DNA of 64,000 bases, taken from Eutreptiella sp. 'Long Island Sound 2002' (lineage: Eukaryota; Euglenozoa; Euglenophyceae; Eutreptiales; Eutreptiaceae). The translations under genes and the position numbers were made by a program. A model generated the notes under the pieces. It made no database searches and was not told the origin of the DNA. It was given only the letters and a program-made list of their open reading frames with translations. Positions 30,261 through 41,057 of the stretch are shown here, in pieces; position 1 is the stretch's first letter, and each line of letters begins with the position of its first letter. The stretch spans positions 8,386,971 to 8,450,970 of the forward strand of contig OZ038402.1 in NCBI GenBank assembly GCA_964036045.1. The letters run 5' to 3'.

Positions 30261-33083
30261 ATGGTGAATTGGCAAGAAGCGGGTAGGAGGTGGCCGCAGC
30301 CCCACCCCCATGTGGCGCGCCTGCTGAGCGGATTGCTGTGGGACCAGCAGTACCGCTACAGCAATCCCCAGTGCGAAGGCGGCATGCCCGGGAGCTTCGA
30401 GCTCCGGGAGGACATGGGGGAGGACCGCCTGCGGGCAGTGGAGGAGTGGCTGCGGGCGGAAGGGTACGAGTACCGCTTCCGCCGCAAGCGCTGGAGGACG
30501 TGGACCCGGCCGGACAGGCCCGGCGAAGGGCTGCGCCCCGACAGGATTGAGGAGGACGAGGACCCCAACGCCTACCCGTCGGGCGCCTCGATCAACGTCT
30601 CCCTGTGGGACGTGATCGAGAAGAACTTCCCGGAACCGGGGAGCGAGCGCAGGCTGCAGGGCAGCAGCAGCGCGTCTCCGGGGAAGGAGAAGCGGTCCGC
30701 CGGGGACAAGAAGAGGGACCGGAGGTGGCGGGAGTACCAGGAGTCCCTGGCCGCCGAAGACGCCCAAGGCGCCAAGGGCGGAGCCCCAGCCCCCAGTCCC
30801 CAACGGGCCAATGGTGGTCACCACCCCGGCTCCACCACCCTTGGCGACTACATCCAAGTCGCCAAGCAGACCCAGGCCAAGCCCCGTCCGCTGCTCCTGA
30901 GGGCCCGGCAGGCCCCAGCAGGCCCCAGCAGCGACGTGGAGTCGGCCCACCGCGGGAGGATGCCGGCCGACCAGGCCAGCTCCAGCAGCAGCGTCGCTCC
31001 CGAAAGGGACGTGGCGCGTGCCTGTGAGCGCGCCTGTGGGGTGCCCTGCAACCGTCGGGTTGCCCGGCAACGGGCCAGGCAGTACAGCGCTGCCGTGGAG
31101 GGCGCCGCCGGCATCGCCCAGGAGGAGGCTGCGGAGTGGGCGCATGGCATGGCCATCCACGCCCAGACCGTGGCGGCCATTGCGGCCGGACTCACGGCCG
31201 TGGCCGCCCATGGGGCAGCGACTGCCCAGGTCAACGGTGAGTTGGCGGCAGCCGACGAGGAAGCCCGCCTGACGCAGGAGGCCATTGCCTGCAAGGAGGC
31301 CGAGGTGAAGGCGCTGGAAGAGGCGCTTGCCCAAGAGAGGGCAAAGAAGGAGGCGGAGGAAAGGGCCCACGCCGAAGCGACGGCTAAGGCCCAGGAGGAC
31401 GCCGCCAAGAAGGAAGCCATCGAGGCCGCGCGACGGAAGGTCGCTGAGGAGAAGGCCAAGACGGAGGCGGAGCTGGCAGCGTTGGAAGCGCAGAAGGCGC
31501 GGCTGCAGCAAGCCCGGGAAGCCGAGGCGGCTCGTGCTCGGGAGGAAGCCGAAGCGCGAGCTGCCGCAGCCACCGCCGCCGCAATGGAGGAGGCAGAGGC
31601 CAAACTCCGCCGCGAGACTCCCCCGGGAGCATCACGAGTGGAGACCCTTCGAAAGCTTTTCGAAGGGGACGCCCCCTCCAGGATGGCGCTGGATGAGGCC
31701 GACACGGGCAGCAGTGGGAGCGGTGGCACCACCGCCCGTCGACGGAGGAAGGGCAAGGGGAAGACCCCCGAGAGGCCGCGGAGGCCAGCGGGTGGGCACC
31801 CCCACGACAGTGACCCCTTCTTCACCGCCAGTGACGGGGATGAACGAGGCCGTCGACATCGCCAAGTGGTGGCTTGGACGGGCGGAGGCGGCGGAGATGT
31901 CCCCATGGAACCGGAAGGTGAGGATGAGGATCTCCCTCCTCCCTACCGGAGCTCGGAGTCCTCCGAGACCGAGATGCCCAGGTGGGGCGACATGGGCGAG
32001 GATGACGACATGGACCTCGGCATCACGAGGAAGCGCCCACCCTCGGACCCACCGAGGCGACCCGGCGGAGACCCACCGGGACCCCCTGGCGGAGGACCAT
32101 CAGGACCCCCTGGAGGACGCCCACCAAGTGGACCCCCTGGAGGTGGACCACCGGGCGGGGGAGGACCCCCTGGACCGGGCGGACCCGGCGGAGGCCCTCC
32201 TGGAGGACCCCCTTGGGACCCCGACGACCCACCAGGGAACGGCGACCCGGATACCACCTGGCGGTGGATTGTCTACCTCCGCAGGAGAGTCCAGTTGCTC
32301 GAGCTGGAGGTAGACACGGGCAAGAGCGAGATGGCTCGCATCTCCACGGTCGCCGCGCGCGCGCAGAAGGACCTGGACATCGCCAGGGCCGAGACCAAGT
32401 CGCTGACCAACGTCGTCAGCGGCCTGCAGGAGAGGCTGGACGCGCTGGAAGCCCGTGGGAGCGTCGGCAGCGACCACCCACCCCTGGAGTCTGGCTCGTC
32501 GGACGACGGCTGGGGACCCGGACCAGCTCCAGGCAGACCCCACGCCCCCGGCGGAGCCCCCAGGAGTCGCCCCAGCGCCAGTGCCCCCTCTCTTACCGCC
32601 CCCTCTCACCACAGCGCGGGCCGCCGCAACGAGCGCGTGCCGCCCGGCAGTGGCAGTGAGGAATGGCGTGATGAGTGGCTCAGCGCGGAGTACCGCAACC
32701 GCCGTGCTCCACCGCGGACACCGGTACGCCCCCGGCGCCCCGCACCACCACCTGGGCCACCACCTGGCCCGGTGCCAATCCCAACGGCTGGAGGACGTTA
32801 TGGTGGACTCAGGGACGAGGTCCCCAGAGGAGACGTGGAGTGGGATGTCGGCGAAGGTGAGGACCTGGACCTGGACCTGGAGGAGTTCGACATCAGCCCG
32901 CCGCGTGGTGTACGACGGGAGGCCGCTGAACTCAGCCGCCGGCGCCGTGATGAAGAAGCGTACATGGAAAGAGTACGGCGTGAACATTTTGGTTCAGCGT
33001 ACGTGGAGGAACCGCGGCGTAGCCACAGGGATTCCATGGAGGAAATGGACGTGGCGGCCGTGGGAGTCCGTGGGCGAGGCTGA
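30261..33083 (+). CDS. gag: Element D Gag, long N-terminal extension
   Basis: About 940 codons from the first in-frame ATG to a TGA at 33081-33083; the frame then continues into the capsid. The start (MVNWQEAGRRWPQP) leads to a charged globular region with many Trp and Arg. An Ala/Glu/Lys-rich stretch (about 31080-31620) should form a long coiled coil. A Pro/Gly-rich, collagen-like tract follows (about 32050-32240), then a second short coiled coil (about 32280-32450) and a Pro/Arg-rich end. Ty3 Gags usually begin with the capsid, so an extension of nearly 1000 residues is unusual. I recognise no enzymatic domain. Confidence 0.75.
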   Translation: MVNWQEAGRRWPQPHPHVARLLSGLLWDQQYRYSNPQCEGGMPGSFELREDMGEDRLRAVEEWLRAEGYEYRFRRKRWRTWTRPDRPGEGLRPDRIEEDEDPNAYPSGASINVSLWDVIEKNFPEPGSERRLQGSSSASPGKEKRSAGDKKRDRRWREYQESLAAEDAQGAKGGAPAPSPQRANGGHHPGSTTLGDYIQVAKQTQAKPRPLLLRARQAPAGPSSDVESAHRGRMPADQASSSSSVAPERDVARACERACGVPCNRRVARQRARQYSAAVEGAAGIAQEEAAEWAHGMAIHAQTVAAIAAGLTAVAAHGAATAQVNGELAAADEEARLTQEAIACKEAEVKALEEALAQERAKKEAEERAHAEATAKAQEDAAKKEAIEAARRKVAEEKAKTEAELAALEAQKARLQQAREAEAARAREEAEARAAAATAAAMEEAEAKLRRETPPGASRVETLRKLFEGDAPSRMALDEADTGSSGSGGTTARRRRKGKGKTPERPRRPAGGHPHDSDPFFTASDGDERGRRHRQVVAWTGGGGGDVPMEPEGEDEDLPPPYRSSESSETEMPRWGDMGEDDDMDLGITRKRPPSDPPRRPGGDPPGPPGGGPSGPPGGRPPSGPPGGGPPGGGGPPGPGGPGGGPPGGPPWDPDDPPGNGDPDTTWRWIVYLRRRVQLLELEVDTGKSEMARISTVAARAQKDLDIARAETKSLTNVVSGLQERLDALEARGSVGSDHPPLESGSSDDGWGPGPAPGRPHAPGGAPRSRPSASAPSLTAPSHHSAGRRNERVPPGSGSEEWRDEWLSAEYRNRRAPPRTPVRPRRPAPPPGPPPGPVPIPTAGGRYGGLRDEVPRGDVEWDVGEGEDLDLDLEEFDISPPRGVRREAAELSRRRRDEEAYMERVRREHFGSAYVEEPRRSHRDSMEEMDVAAVGVRGRG

Positions 33084-34607
33084 TGGGAACCTCGGTCGAC
33101 CTCGCGGCCGGCGTTCATGGTCTCTAAGGCCGCGGACGCCGCCGTGTGGGAAGACTTGAAGGACATCAAGCCCCCCATGTAGGATGGCAACCCCCTCAAC
33201 CTCGACCGCTTCTTGGAGAAGCTGGACGATTGGGGGCTGACAGTCACTGAAGACCTGCCTCCCGCTGATGCGGAGAAGTATGTCTTCAAACGGTTCAGGT
33301 ACCGCCTGCCGGAAGTGCTCGGAGAGCTATACTTCATGGCAACCAAGGAGGGGAAAATCAAGACCCTCAAGGAAGCCAAGAAGTGGCTCAACGAGCAGGA
33401 GCGGGTGGACGCTCCGCAGGTGGCGGCCAAGCGCTGGAAGTCCATCAAGTATGAGCATGATGGACGGGAGATCCGCCTACGATAGTCGCGAGACTTCCGA
33501 GGGAAATACACCCTCTTCCGCCGCAACGTGGAGGATTGGAACGAGGGTGACGAGCAGGCTCGCCTGCTCTCCATGCTGCCGGAAGCATGGATCAAGAGGG
33601 TCACCAAGGAGGAATCCAAGAGGGCCAAGTCCAACCACACGGTCAAGATGATGCTCCCCAAGGAGTATCATACGAACGTGGTGGCTTGGGCGAAGAAGAA
33701 CGTGGCCCGGGATGTCAAACGGCACTCCCTGCGGAACGCTCTTCTCATCACCGTCTCGGGCGATCGCGAGAAGACCGCGATGTGGCGCCTTGACGATTGT
33801 GAGTTGAGCGGCCAGACCATCCGTCTGCAGCCCATCCCGGCGCGGATGAGCTGCGACGAGATCCTGGAGTGGGTTGGCGAGGAAGTACTCAAGGAGTACC
33901 GAAACCTCCACCACACCCGCGGGTTGAGGCCCGGCGACCGCGACGTCAACTATGTTGGCGAGGGACCTGGCGGGGAAGCCGCCATGGATCCAGCGGGAGC
34001 CGGCGGCGATGAGACTCTCGTCGACGATGACGACGACGATGAGCCCGCCGAAGTGGCCGTTTGTGCCTTCGTGGCCAAGAACCTGAACACGGGGAGCAAG
34101 CCGGGAAACTGGAAGCCCCTGCAGCAGGGTTGGAGGAAGCAGGAGAAGAGGGACCCTCGCCGCATTGGCGACCCTCCGCTGTCCTTTGGGGAGTTCATAC
34201 GAGCTCACCCTCAGGGCTGTTTCGTGTGTTATGGGAGGAAGCGAGGCTTCAACCATGACCACCGAACATGCCCCATCCACAAGGCCGACACGGACGCTTA
34301 CAGGAAGGCGCACGGGTCTAAGAAGCGTGCGCCCGCGGGTATCCGGGAAGCCAAGATAGAGGTGGACAAGGACGAGCTGGCCAAGCTGATGTCGTCGATG
34401 GGGACCGAATTGGCCAAGGAGATCCAGGAGATCAAGCGGAACTGGGTCCCCAGGTCGGACAACAAGAACAAGGAGAACAACCAGAATGACCAGAACAAGG
34501 ACAAGGACAAGAAGGGTAAAGGAGAAGGTAAAGGGGGAAGAAAGAAGGGCGTCAACGACGTTGAGGCCGAGGAGAACACCCCCTCTTCCACAACCGACGC
34601 CCCCTAG
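33084..34607 (+). pseudogene. gag: Element D Gag: capsid and zinc knuckle, interrupted by stops
   Basis: The same frame continues through MVSKAADAAVWEDLKDIKPPM, a TAG (33180-33182), then DGNPLNLDRFLEKLDDWG, the usual opening of a Ty3 capsid. A second TAG (33483-33485) precedes SRDFRGKYTLFRRN. The rest is open to a TAG at 34605-34607. A CX2CX8HX4C knuckle (CFVCYGRKRGFNHDHRTC) lies near 34220-34275, for RNA binding. A Lys/Asn-rich basic tail (about 34440-34545) ends it. The sequence is otherwise well preserved, so the stops look like recent point changes; a programmed role for the last one, between Gag and protease, cannot be excluded. Confidence 0.85.
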
Positions 34608-36263
34608 CGGAGCCCCTGCAGCCAAGGGCCCAAGCTAGGGCGGTCGCAGGATGGTGACGTGGGAAGCGCCGAACCATCCCAGTCGGGAGTCGATAAACAC
34701 AAGGGGACTGCCGCGGGCGGAAGGCCCGGTCCGGCGCCCAGTCGCGGAGGCGGGGTGAGGGCAAGTGAAGGCACGAACCCTTGCACCCGTCCGTCCTTCG
34801 CGACCAAGAATGTGTTTGAAGTACTACAGGATCTATCCGAGAGTATCGGAGGATCACCCGGACCGCAACTGAATGCTGCAGATGGGCAGCCTGAGCCCAT
34901 TGTCCACGACCTGCACCAGTCGCTTGTGGAGCTTCTGGAACGGCCGGAGATCCTGAGTTTGCACGCCGTGCGCCGTGTCGGTCGCGAGCGGCAGTTGCAT
35001 CTTAAGGTCCGCGCCTTATGCGGGGAAGTGGAAAAGGTTTTCGACGTGTTGGTCGACACGGGAGCTCAGGTCAGCTTGGTCAAGGCTGGCCTACTTCCAC
35101 CAGAGTGTCTGACCGACAGTCGGAAACCTGTCAGGCTGAAGGTGGCGAACGGCCAGTACATGGTGGGAGGCACGAAGGAAGCGGCCATTGGGCTGCAGTT
35201 CGTGAACCATCGTGAGCTGAGCCGCCCAGACCTCGGCAAGGAAATCCTCCTGCACGGTAGCTTCTACGAGGCCGAGATGGACCCGGACATGATCGTCGGG
35301 TACGACTTCATGATGGAGACGGACTCCGGCGTCCTCCCGGCCCAGGCCTCCATGACCCTGTACCAGGACGACCAGCTCTCGTGGCTTTCGTCACCTGAGC
35401 ACCATGTGGAATGCCAATGGATCCACCCCGAACGCAATCAGCTCGAAGTGGCCGCGCTGGACACTGAGCCCACTGGGCCAGCAAACCAGGAGTACGGCGT
35501 AAGGCCGGAAGTGGCGAACCGAGTGGTCGCGGACCTGGGAGCGTCGGATCTGGCCCTGGATGCGTTCTCTTCAGGAACCTCCGCCCATCTGCGGGTGTGT
35601 GAGAAGTACTGGAGCGCCCAGGACTCCGCGTGGAAGAAGCACTGGGGTCCGCATCAGGGACTGATGTGGATCCATTGCCCCCGTTGGGACATTCCAAGAG
35701 CGATAGCGAAGATTCGCAAGGACCGCTCCAAGGCAGTGCTGGTTGTTCCTATGGGATGCACCGAGGAGGAAAGTACCCGACATTGGGTAGCCTCATTGAC
35801 CAACATGACCTTAAACAAGGTCGTCCTACCGGCTGGAGAGAGTGTCTATCAGGACGCTAAGGGACAGCCCATGCCACCCCAGAGATGGCCAACAGAATTC
35901 CACTATGTGGATGGGGGCCTTGATCAGGCCGACACCACGGACCTCGTGTGTGTCAACCGTATCATAGCAGAGCCTTGGAGGCAATGCTTTGCGGTTCCCC
36001 CTGTTGACATCGAAGAATCGGACTCCGAAGACCCCCTCACTGAAGAGGAGTGGGATCTGGTTCAGGGGTATATGGATCAGCCCTTTCACGACTGGGGGAA
36101 CCAGCGTGAGGGCAAAGGCCAGGACATAGCCTGGTGGGAAGTGGACTGGATCGTCTCCGGTTCCTATGACGGGAATACCTTCGTACAGAGGGTGCTGGAT
36201 CACATGTCCAGCCAAGATGAGCCGCCTGGCGGTAACCCACCCACCTACGGCGATCTGTTCTGA
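34608..36263 (+). CDS. pol: Element D protease region
   Basis: Same frame as gag, open from the TAG at 34605 to a TGA at 36261-36263. The retroviral-type aspartic protease is clear: FDVLVDTGAQVSLVKAGLL near 35040-35095, with MIVGYDFMME near 35290 as the flap/C-terminal loop. It would cut the polyprotein. Between protease and RT is a ~300-residue spacer with a regular pattern (VVADLGASDLALDAFSSGTS, WIHCPRWDIP, LVVPMGCTEEE); a spacer of comparable place exists in element A Pol (around residues 440-560). Its function is unknown to me. Confidence 0.88.
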   Translation, partial: RSPCSQGPKLGRSQDGDVGSAEPSQSGVDKHKGTAAGGRPGPAPSRGGGVRASEGTNPCTRPSFATKNVFEVLQDLSESIGGSPGPQLNAADGQPEPIVHDLHQSLVELLERPEILSLHAVRRVGRERQLHLKVRALCGEVEKVFDVLVDTGAQVSLVKAGLLPPECLTDSRKPVRLKVANGQYMVGGTKEAAIGLQFVNHRELSRPDLGKEILLHGSFYEAEMDPDMIVGYDFMMETDSGVLPAQASMTLYQDDQLSWLSSPEHHVECQWIHPERNQLEVAALDTEPTGPANQEYGVRPEVANRVVADLGASDLALDAFSSGTSAHLRVCEKYWSAQDSAWKKHWGPHQGLMWIHCPRWDIPRAIAKIRKDRSKAVLVVPMGCTEEESTRHWVASLTNMTLNKVVLPAGESVYQDAKGQPMPPQRWPTEFHYVDGGLDQADTTDLVCVNRIIAEPWRQCFAVPPVDIEESDSEDPLTEEEWDLVQGYMDQPFHDWGNQREGKGQDIAWWEVDWIVSGSYDGNTFVQRVLDHMSSQDEPPGGNPPTYGDLF

Positions 36264-39200
36264 GGCAAGACCAGGGATGGCCCTTTGGGCCACCTGGGAA
36301 GACCACCTGAGCCGAAAGCGAGCGGAGTAGCTACCCCTCAAGTAAGCTCCGTGGTTCAAGTGCCCGGAAAAGCCAAGGCGGAGTCCGATGACTGCCCCAA
36401 GATCCAGGCATTGAGGGCCAGGCTGAAGCAGAAGTATGGCGAGACCTTCTTCAGCGGTAAGCCTGTGTTTCCCCCACCGGTACGTGGACCGTATGGCGAG
36501 GCCAAGATACGACTGAAGCAGGACCCCCGTGTGTATCGGCACCGGGAGTTTGCCCTGAGGGGCGAGAGGAAAGAGGCCATGGGGAAGATCCTCCGTGACT
36601 TCATCCAGAGAGGCTGGCTTGAGCCGTGCCACTCCGAGTGGGCCTCTCCCTGTTTCGTCGTCCCCAAGAAGGTTGCCGGTGAGTGGCGGCTCGTGGTCGA
36701 CTACCGCGGCCTGAACGCCCAAACGCAGCACGACAGCTATACGCTGCCCCTCATTGAGGACATGCTGCAAAAGCAACACCGGCGGAGGATCTTCACGGTG
36801 ATTGACCTGAAACATGGTTATCATCAGATGCCTCTCGCCGAAGAGTCCCGTGCCTGCACAGCCATGAGCACCCCACTCGGACCTCTCCAGTGGAAGGTGA
36901 TGCCCATGGGCGTCACCAACGGCAATGCGGCTTTTCAGCGGATGCTGGAGAACCTGCTTGAGCCGGTGCGCGACTGTGCGGACCCCTTCGTGGACGACGT
37001 GATCATCGCGTCCGGGGACCCCAGCATGAGCTACGAGGAGCTCCTGGAGGCGCACGAGAGGGACGTCACTCGAGTGCTGGACCTTCTGGTTCGGCACAAA
37101 CTCACGGGCAGCAGTGACAAGGCCACCATTGCGGTAAGCGAGGTGGTCTTCGCTGGCCACGTAGTCGGGAACGGGCAGCGAAAGCCCATACCTGGCAAGG
37201 TGGCTGCGATTGAGCACTGGGAAAAGCCCAAAACGGTCTCTGAGCTACGGGCGTATCTGGGGTTCTGCAGTTACTACTCGGGGTATATCAAAATGTATGC
37301 CGAGTATGCAGCCCCCATGACGACCATGCTCAAGGGCAACCGAGAGGAGACCAAGAAGGGGTCCAAGAAGGCTCTGGTCTGGACACCTGAGTCCGACCGT
37401 GCCTTTGAGGGGATGAAGCAGGCGCTGCTATCCGCAGTGGGTCTGCACCTCGTGGATCCCGACCGAGGGTTCGTCCTACGCACCGACGCTTCCGACTACG
37501 CCATTGGCGCTGTGTTGGAGCAAGTGCTTGACGACGGGAGGCACGTGCCCGTGGCCTTCTGGAGCCGAGTCCTGGCGGAAGGCCAGAGACGGACGTGGAC
37601 GCCCCGTGAAAAGGAGGCGTATGCCATCGTCATGGCTCTCAGGAAATGGGCTGGGTACATAGCCCTCCATCCCGTCACCGTCTGCACCGACCATCAGAGT
37701 CTGCAGTCGTGGCACAAGGAGCACGTGGACACCCCCTCAGGTCCCGCCTCCCGACGGGCAAGATGGCATGAGACCTTGGCCAAGTTCGACCTTACGGTTG
37801 TTTACATTCCTGGAAAGGATAACACCGTGGCGGACTGTCTCAGTAGGTGGGCCTATCCAGCCAGCAAGGGCATGCAGGATATCTCTGCCCATGGCGATGA
37901 GGCTGAGACCGCTGAAGCCAAGAGGATCATCGAAATGGAGCGCCTGATGGAGGAGGAGGGTGCCAAATGGTTCGTCGTCATGGCCGCGGATGCCCCCCTC
38001 GCAACGAGGGTGAGCAGAGCGGTCAGAGTACTCGCCCCTGAGGGAGCTGAGTCCGACAAGCACCTCTTCCCGGAGTCTTGCCTCCAGGACGACTGGACCG
38101 ACGATTACGCCAAGTCTGAGGCCTTTGCGGCCGAGTATAGGGCTGTGACCGACCCTGACGACGGGCAGAAGTGGCCGAAGGGGTTGACCGAGGAAGATGG
38201 CAAGCTCTACCGGAATGGTAAGCTGCTAGTCCCGGAGTCCCGGGTGCTCGAGCTTTGTGAAGCTTGGCACCACCACATGCTGCACCCAGGGGTCAAGAAG
38301 CAAGCCCTTGACATGCAGCGCCGGTTCGAGGTCGACCACATCGTTCTCTACACCGCCATCAAGAAGGTCAGGAAGGGTTGCTCGGTCTGTCAGGGCTGCA
38401 ATCCCGACAACCGGAACGTCAAGGGGGAACCCCAATGGACCCCGGTTCCTGACCAGCCCATGGAGAGCGTGGCCATGGACGTCTTCTCCATGCCCGAAGT
38501 GCACATTGGCAAGGAGACCTTTGACTGTGTGGTTCTCTGTGTGGACCGCTACAGCGGCTACGTTGTAGCCGTTCCGGCACGCAAAAGGGGGTTGCTTGCC
38601 AGAGAAGTGGCAGTCATGATGATTCGTCATTGGCTGACCGTCTTTGACATCCCCCGCACCATTTGCAGTGACCGAGGGCCCCAGTTTACTGGTGGCTGGT
38701 TCAAGGCTATGTGTTCCCTCATGGGAATACGTCATGCCAAGAGCGTCGCCTATCTCAGCCGGTCTAACGGCCGTGCTGAAGTGGCTGGACGGCAGCTGTT
38801 CGAGAAGCTGCGCAAGATCCACATCACCAATCCACGTCGGAACTGGTTTGAGGAGATGTGGCCTGCTCTGAAGGCCCATCATGACACCCCCACTCAGGGC
38901 GGTTTGTCCCCTCACCAGATTCTCTTCGGCAGGGACCCCCTGGGTAGGGGACTTCCCTTGTCTGGTGATGGCATGGCCATGGATGCCAAGGAGTTCTTCG
39001 CGCGGCAAGAGCAAACGGCGCGGGACATCCGCCAGCAGCTTGAGAAGGAGCATGCTGAGCGTCAGAAGTCCGCCCCGAGCGCGACAGCGCAGAAGTTCAG
39101 GGTGGGAGACCCGGTGTGGGTGATCAGACCCCGCCCTATGGGCACCCACCGCACCAAGACCTGGTTCACACCCGGCGAGGTGGTCCGCAGGATTGGTGAG

Positions 39201-39590
39201 GACACATACCGCATCAAGGTGGGTCACGGACAGTTCCGGGAGCGCCACGAGAGTCAACTCCGTGTGCGTGAACCCGACCTCCGTGGCCGACATGTGTCCC
39301 TGAGCTACGCCGCACCTGAGGCCGACTCGGACGACGACTATGCTGAGCAGGACGACTATACAGTCGAGAAGATTCTGGCTCAGCGTCCGAAAGCCTCGGC
39401 ACCCGGAGGTCTGGAGTTCAAGGTTCGTTGGCGAGGCTATGGGCCGTCCCACGACACCTGGGAACCGGTCTCCTCGTTTGTGCCGCGGGTCAATACTCCC
39501 TTCATGGAGTACATCCGCAAGCACAAGACCACGATCCACGTTTCGGACTTGGCAGCACTCACCCGGGCGATTGCAGCCAGGGGTGCCTGA
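36264..39590 (+). CDS. pol: Element D Pol: RT, RNase H, integrase, chromodomain
   Basis: Over 1100 codons open from the TGA at 36261 to a TGA at 39588-39590, in the frame of gag and protease. RT: RLVVDYRGLN near 36688, TVIDLKHGYHQM near 36798, and FVDDVII (36987-37007) with both catalytic Asps. RNase H: LRTDASDYAIG near 37478 and the TDHQSL block near 37686. Integrase: HHCC zinc site near 38265-38400, then VAMDVFS, SDRGPQFTG and NGRAEVAGR giving the DDE triad (about 38473, 38670 and 38770). A chromodomain (YTVEKIL...RGYGPSHDTWEP) lies near 39358-39470. All key residues are present; this part alone looks functional. Confidence 0.95.
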   Translation, partial: GKTRDGPLGHLGRPPEPKASGVATPQVSSVVQVPGKAKAESDDCPKIQALRARLKQKYGETFFSGKPVFPPPVRGPYGEAKIRLKQDPRVYRHREFALRGERKEAMGKILRDFIQRGWLEPCHSEWASPCFVVPKKVAGEWRLVVDYRGLNAQTQHDSYTLPLIEDMLQKQHRRRIFTVIDLKHGYHQMPLAEESRACTAMSTPLGPLQWKVMPMGVTNGNAAFQRMLENLLEPVRDCADPFVDDVIIASGDPSMSYEELLEAHERDVTRVLDLLVRHKLTGSSDKATIAVSEVVFAGHVVGNGQRKPIPGKVAAIEHWEKPKTVSELRAYLGFCSYYSGYIKMYAEYAAPMTTMLKGNREETKKGSKKALVWTPESDRAFEGMKQALLSAVGLHLVDPDRGFVLRTDASDYAIGAVLEQVLDDGRHVPVAFWSRVLAEGQRRTWTPREKEAYAIVMALRKWAGYIALHPVTVCTDHQSLQSWHKEHVDTPSGPASRRARWHETLAKFDLTVVYIPGKDNTVADCLSRWAYPASKGMQDISAHGDEAETAEAKRIIEMERLMEEEGAKWFVVMAADAPLATRVSRAVRVLAPEGAESDKHLFPESCLQDDWTDDYAKSEAFAAEYRAVTDPDDGQKWPKGLTEEDGKLYRNGKLLVPESRVLELCEAWHHHMLHPGVKKQALDMQRRFEVDHIVLYTAIKKVRKGCSVCQGCNPDNRNVKGEPQWTPVPDQPMESVAMDVFSMPEVHIGKETFDCVVLCVDRYSGYVVAVPARKRGLLAREVAVMMIRHWLTVFDIPRTICSDRGPQFTGGWFKAMCSLMGIRHAKSVAYLSRSNGRAEVAGRQLFEKLRKIHITNPRRNWFEEMWPALKAHHDTPTQGGLSPHQILFGRDPLGRGLPLSGDGMAMDAKEFFARQEQTARDIRQQLEKEHAERQKSAPSATAQKFRVGDPVWVIRPRPMGTHRTKTWFTPGEVVRRIGEDTYRIKVGHGQFRERHESQLRVREPDLRGRHVSLSYAAPEADSDDDYAEQDDYTVEKILAQRPKASAPGGLEFKVRWRGYGPSHDTWEPVSSFVPRVNTPFMEYIRKHKTTIHVSDLAALTRAIAARGA

Positions 39591-41057
39591 TCAGCGCCCT
39601 GAGCTCTCCCCTGATGCGTTTTGAGCGCTTGTGAGGCCGACGAATCGTCCCTTACTTGCTTGCTCTCTTCCATCTTTCGGTGACAGAGTGGCCATATACC
39701 CCCCCCTGCTGAATCCAGAGGAGGATGGCCCCTCTCTTCAATTCTATTCGTCACTCCCCCCCCTGCTGAATCCTTGGGAAACCAGGTAGGGCGTCTGACC
39801 TTCATTTTTCTGAGCTCTTGGGGCCTTGAAGCCCATACGTCGTTGCGCAACGGATGCCGCTGTCATCGGCATTGCGAATTTTTGGAGTGTGGTCTGGTTC
39901 CATGGCACTTGCGGAATCCAGACCAGTCGACGTGTGTCAGCTGACTATATATGGCCTGAACTCAGGCGTTTTCCCGTCCACCCTCCTGCACTGCCTTATC
40001 CTGACCGTGGCGTGGTTTGGCGCTCTGTCCAGAGCGTGTTTACACGCCTATTTACCCAGATTGTTGCTTGTCTTTCTGCCCTCCAGGATATGTGCATCTG
40101 TATGTTAAGTGTCATCAGCCCATCGCTGAGGGATGGACTGTTTTGCACCACGAATCGGGATACAGAGGCACCTTGAGTCGCCGTGTACATGTTCTTACAG
40201 CCTGGTCCAGCCTGTACCAGTACTTGATTACATATTCTACTGTTTGAGTGCCCGTGATACCGTGTTGCCCTATTCGCTGTGATGTGTGGAGATCCTGATG
40301 GCGCCAGGCGGGAAGCCCAGTTGCCTGACTACACTCCCAGCGGTCCGCCACTGTCAGTCCCAGTGTGAGCCTACCGATTCGCAGACGCACTTGCATTCGG
40401 ATGGCGGCCTCCGGTGCTCCTGACCTCGGTCAGTCTGCCTGGGAAACTGGTGGTTTGAGGAGTCGACGCCTCCGCCCACACTGCATGAGGACTGCCTCAT
40501 GTATGGCCTTCGTGGCAGTAGGGCGAGGGAAAAGACGGCCTTGATGCCCGATCCCTTCAGGAGGAGTTCCCTTAAGATCTGGGGTTCTTAAGGAGTTCGA
40601 CTATGGCACTCTGGACTCGCGTCGTATGGATATGGACATGGTGCGCCCGAGGAAGGACCCGTGGGGACTCTCCCCAGTCGGCGGGCCTTGGGAAGCTTGG
40701 GGTAGCCTGATGGATCTTTGTGGTCGCTCTCGACTTGTGGGACCACCTCGGTCGTCGTGTGTCGCCTATGTTGGCCGTGTATGCCACTGCCACTGTGGTG
40801 GTGACCGTAGCAGCCGGCACCCGGTGCGCCTGGTATGGGTTAACGGGTCCTTTGGATGCCGAACAATCGCCGCCAGGACCCGGGACTTGATACTGGATAC
40901 TATACATGTGCTACGAGCTTATACAGCTCTACCTATCTTACTGTGACTTACTGAAGTGAGGATGTGACACCCCCCCCCCTTCAGAAGAGGGTCCTGAGTA
41001 CCCGCTGCCATGCGTGGTGTTATCGAGCCCCCCCAGGGTTTGCTCTAAGGAGGGGGG
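39591..41057 (+). other. Element D 3' untranslated region
   Basis: 1.47 kb without a convincing gene. CCCCCCTGCTGAATCC occurs twice (about 39700 and 39759), and long C and G runs lie near 40969-41056. It ends in the polypurine tract AAGGAGGGGGG directly before the 3' LTR. Confidence 0.8.

Noticed and set aside
29832-31511. 559-codon minus-strand ORF opposite element D gag
   Set aside because: It is antisense to the element, Leu/Gly/Arg low-complexity, and crosses the leader and gag start; it is a by-product of high GC.
20825-39590. Reassigned stop codons (UAR or UGA as sense) to explain in-frame stops
   Set aside because: All three stop types occur inside frames, and long intact ORFs end in TAA (4864-4866) and TGA (16708-16710). 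Scattered mutation or local readthrough is simpler.
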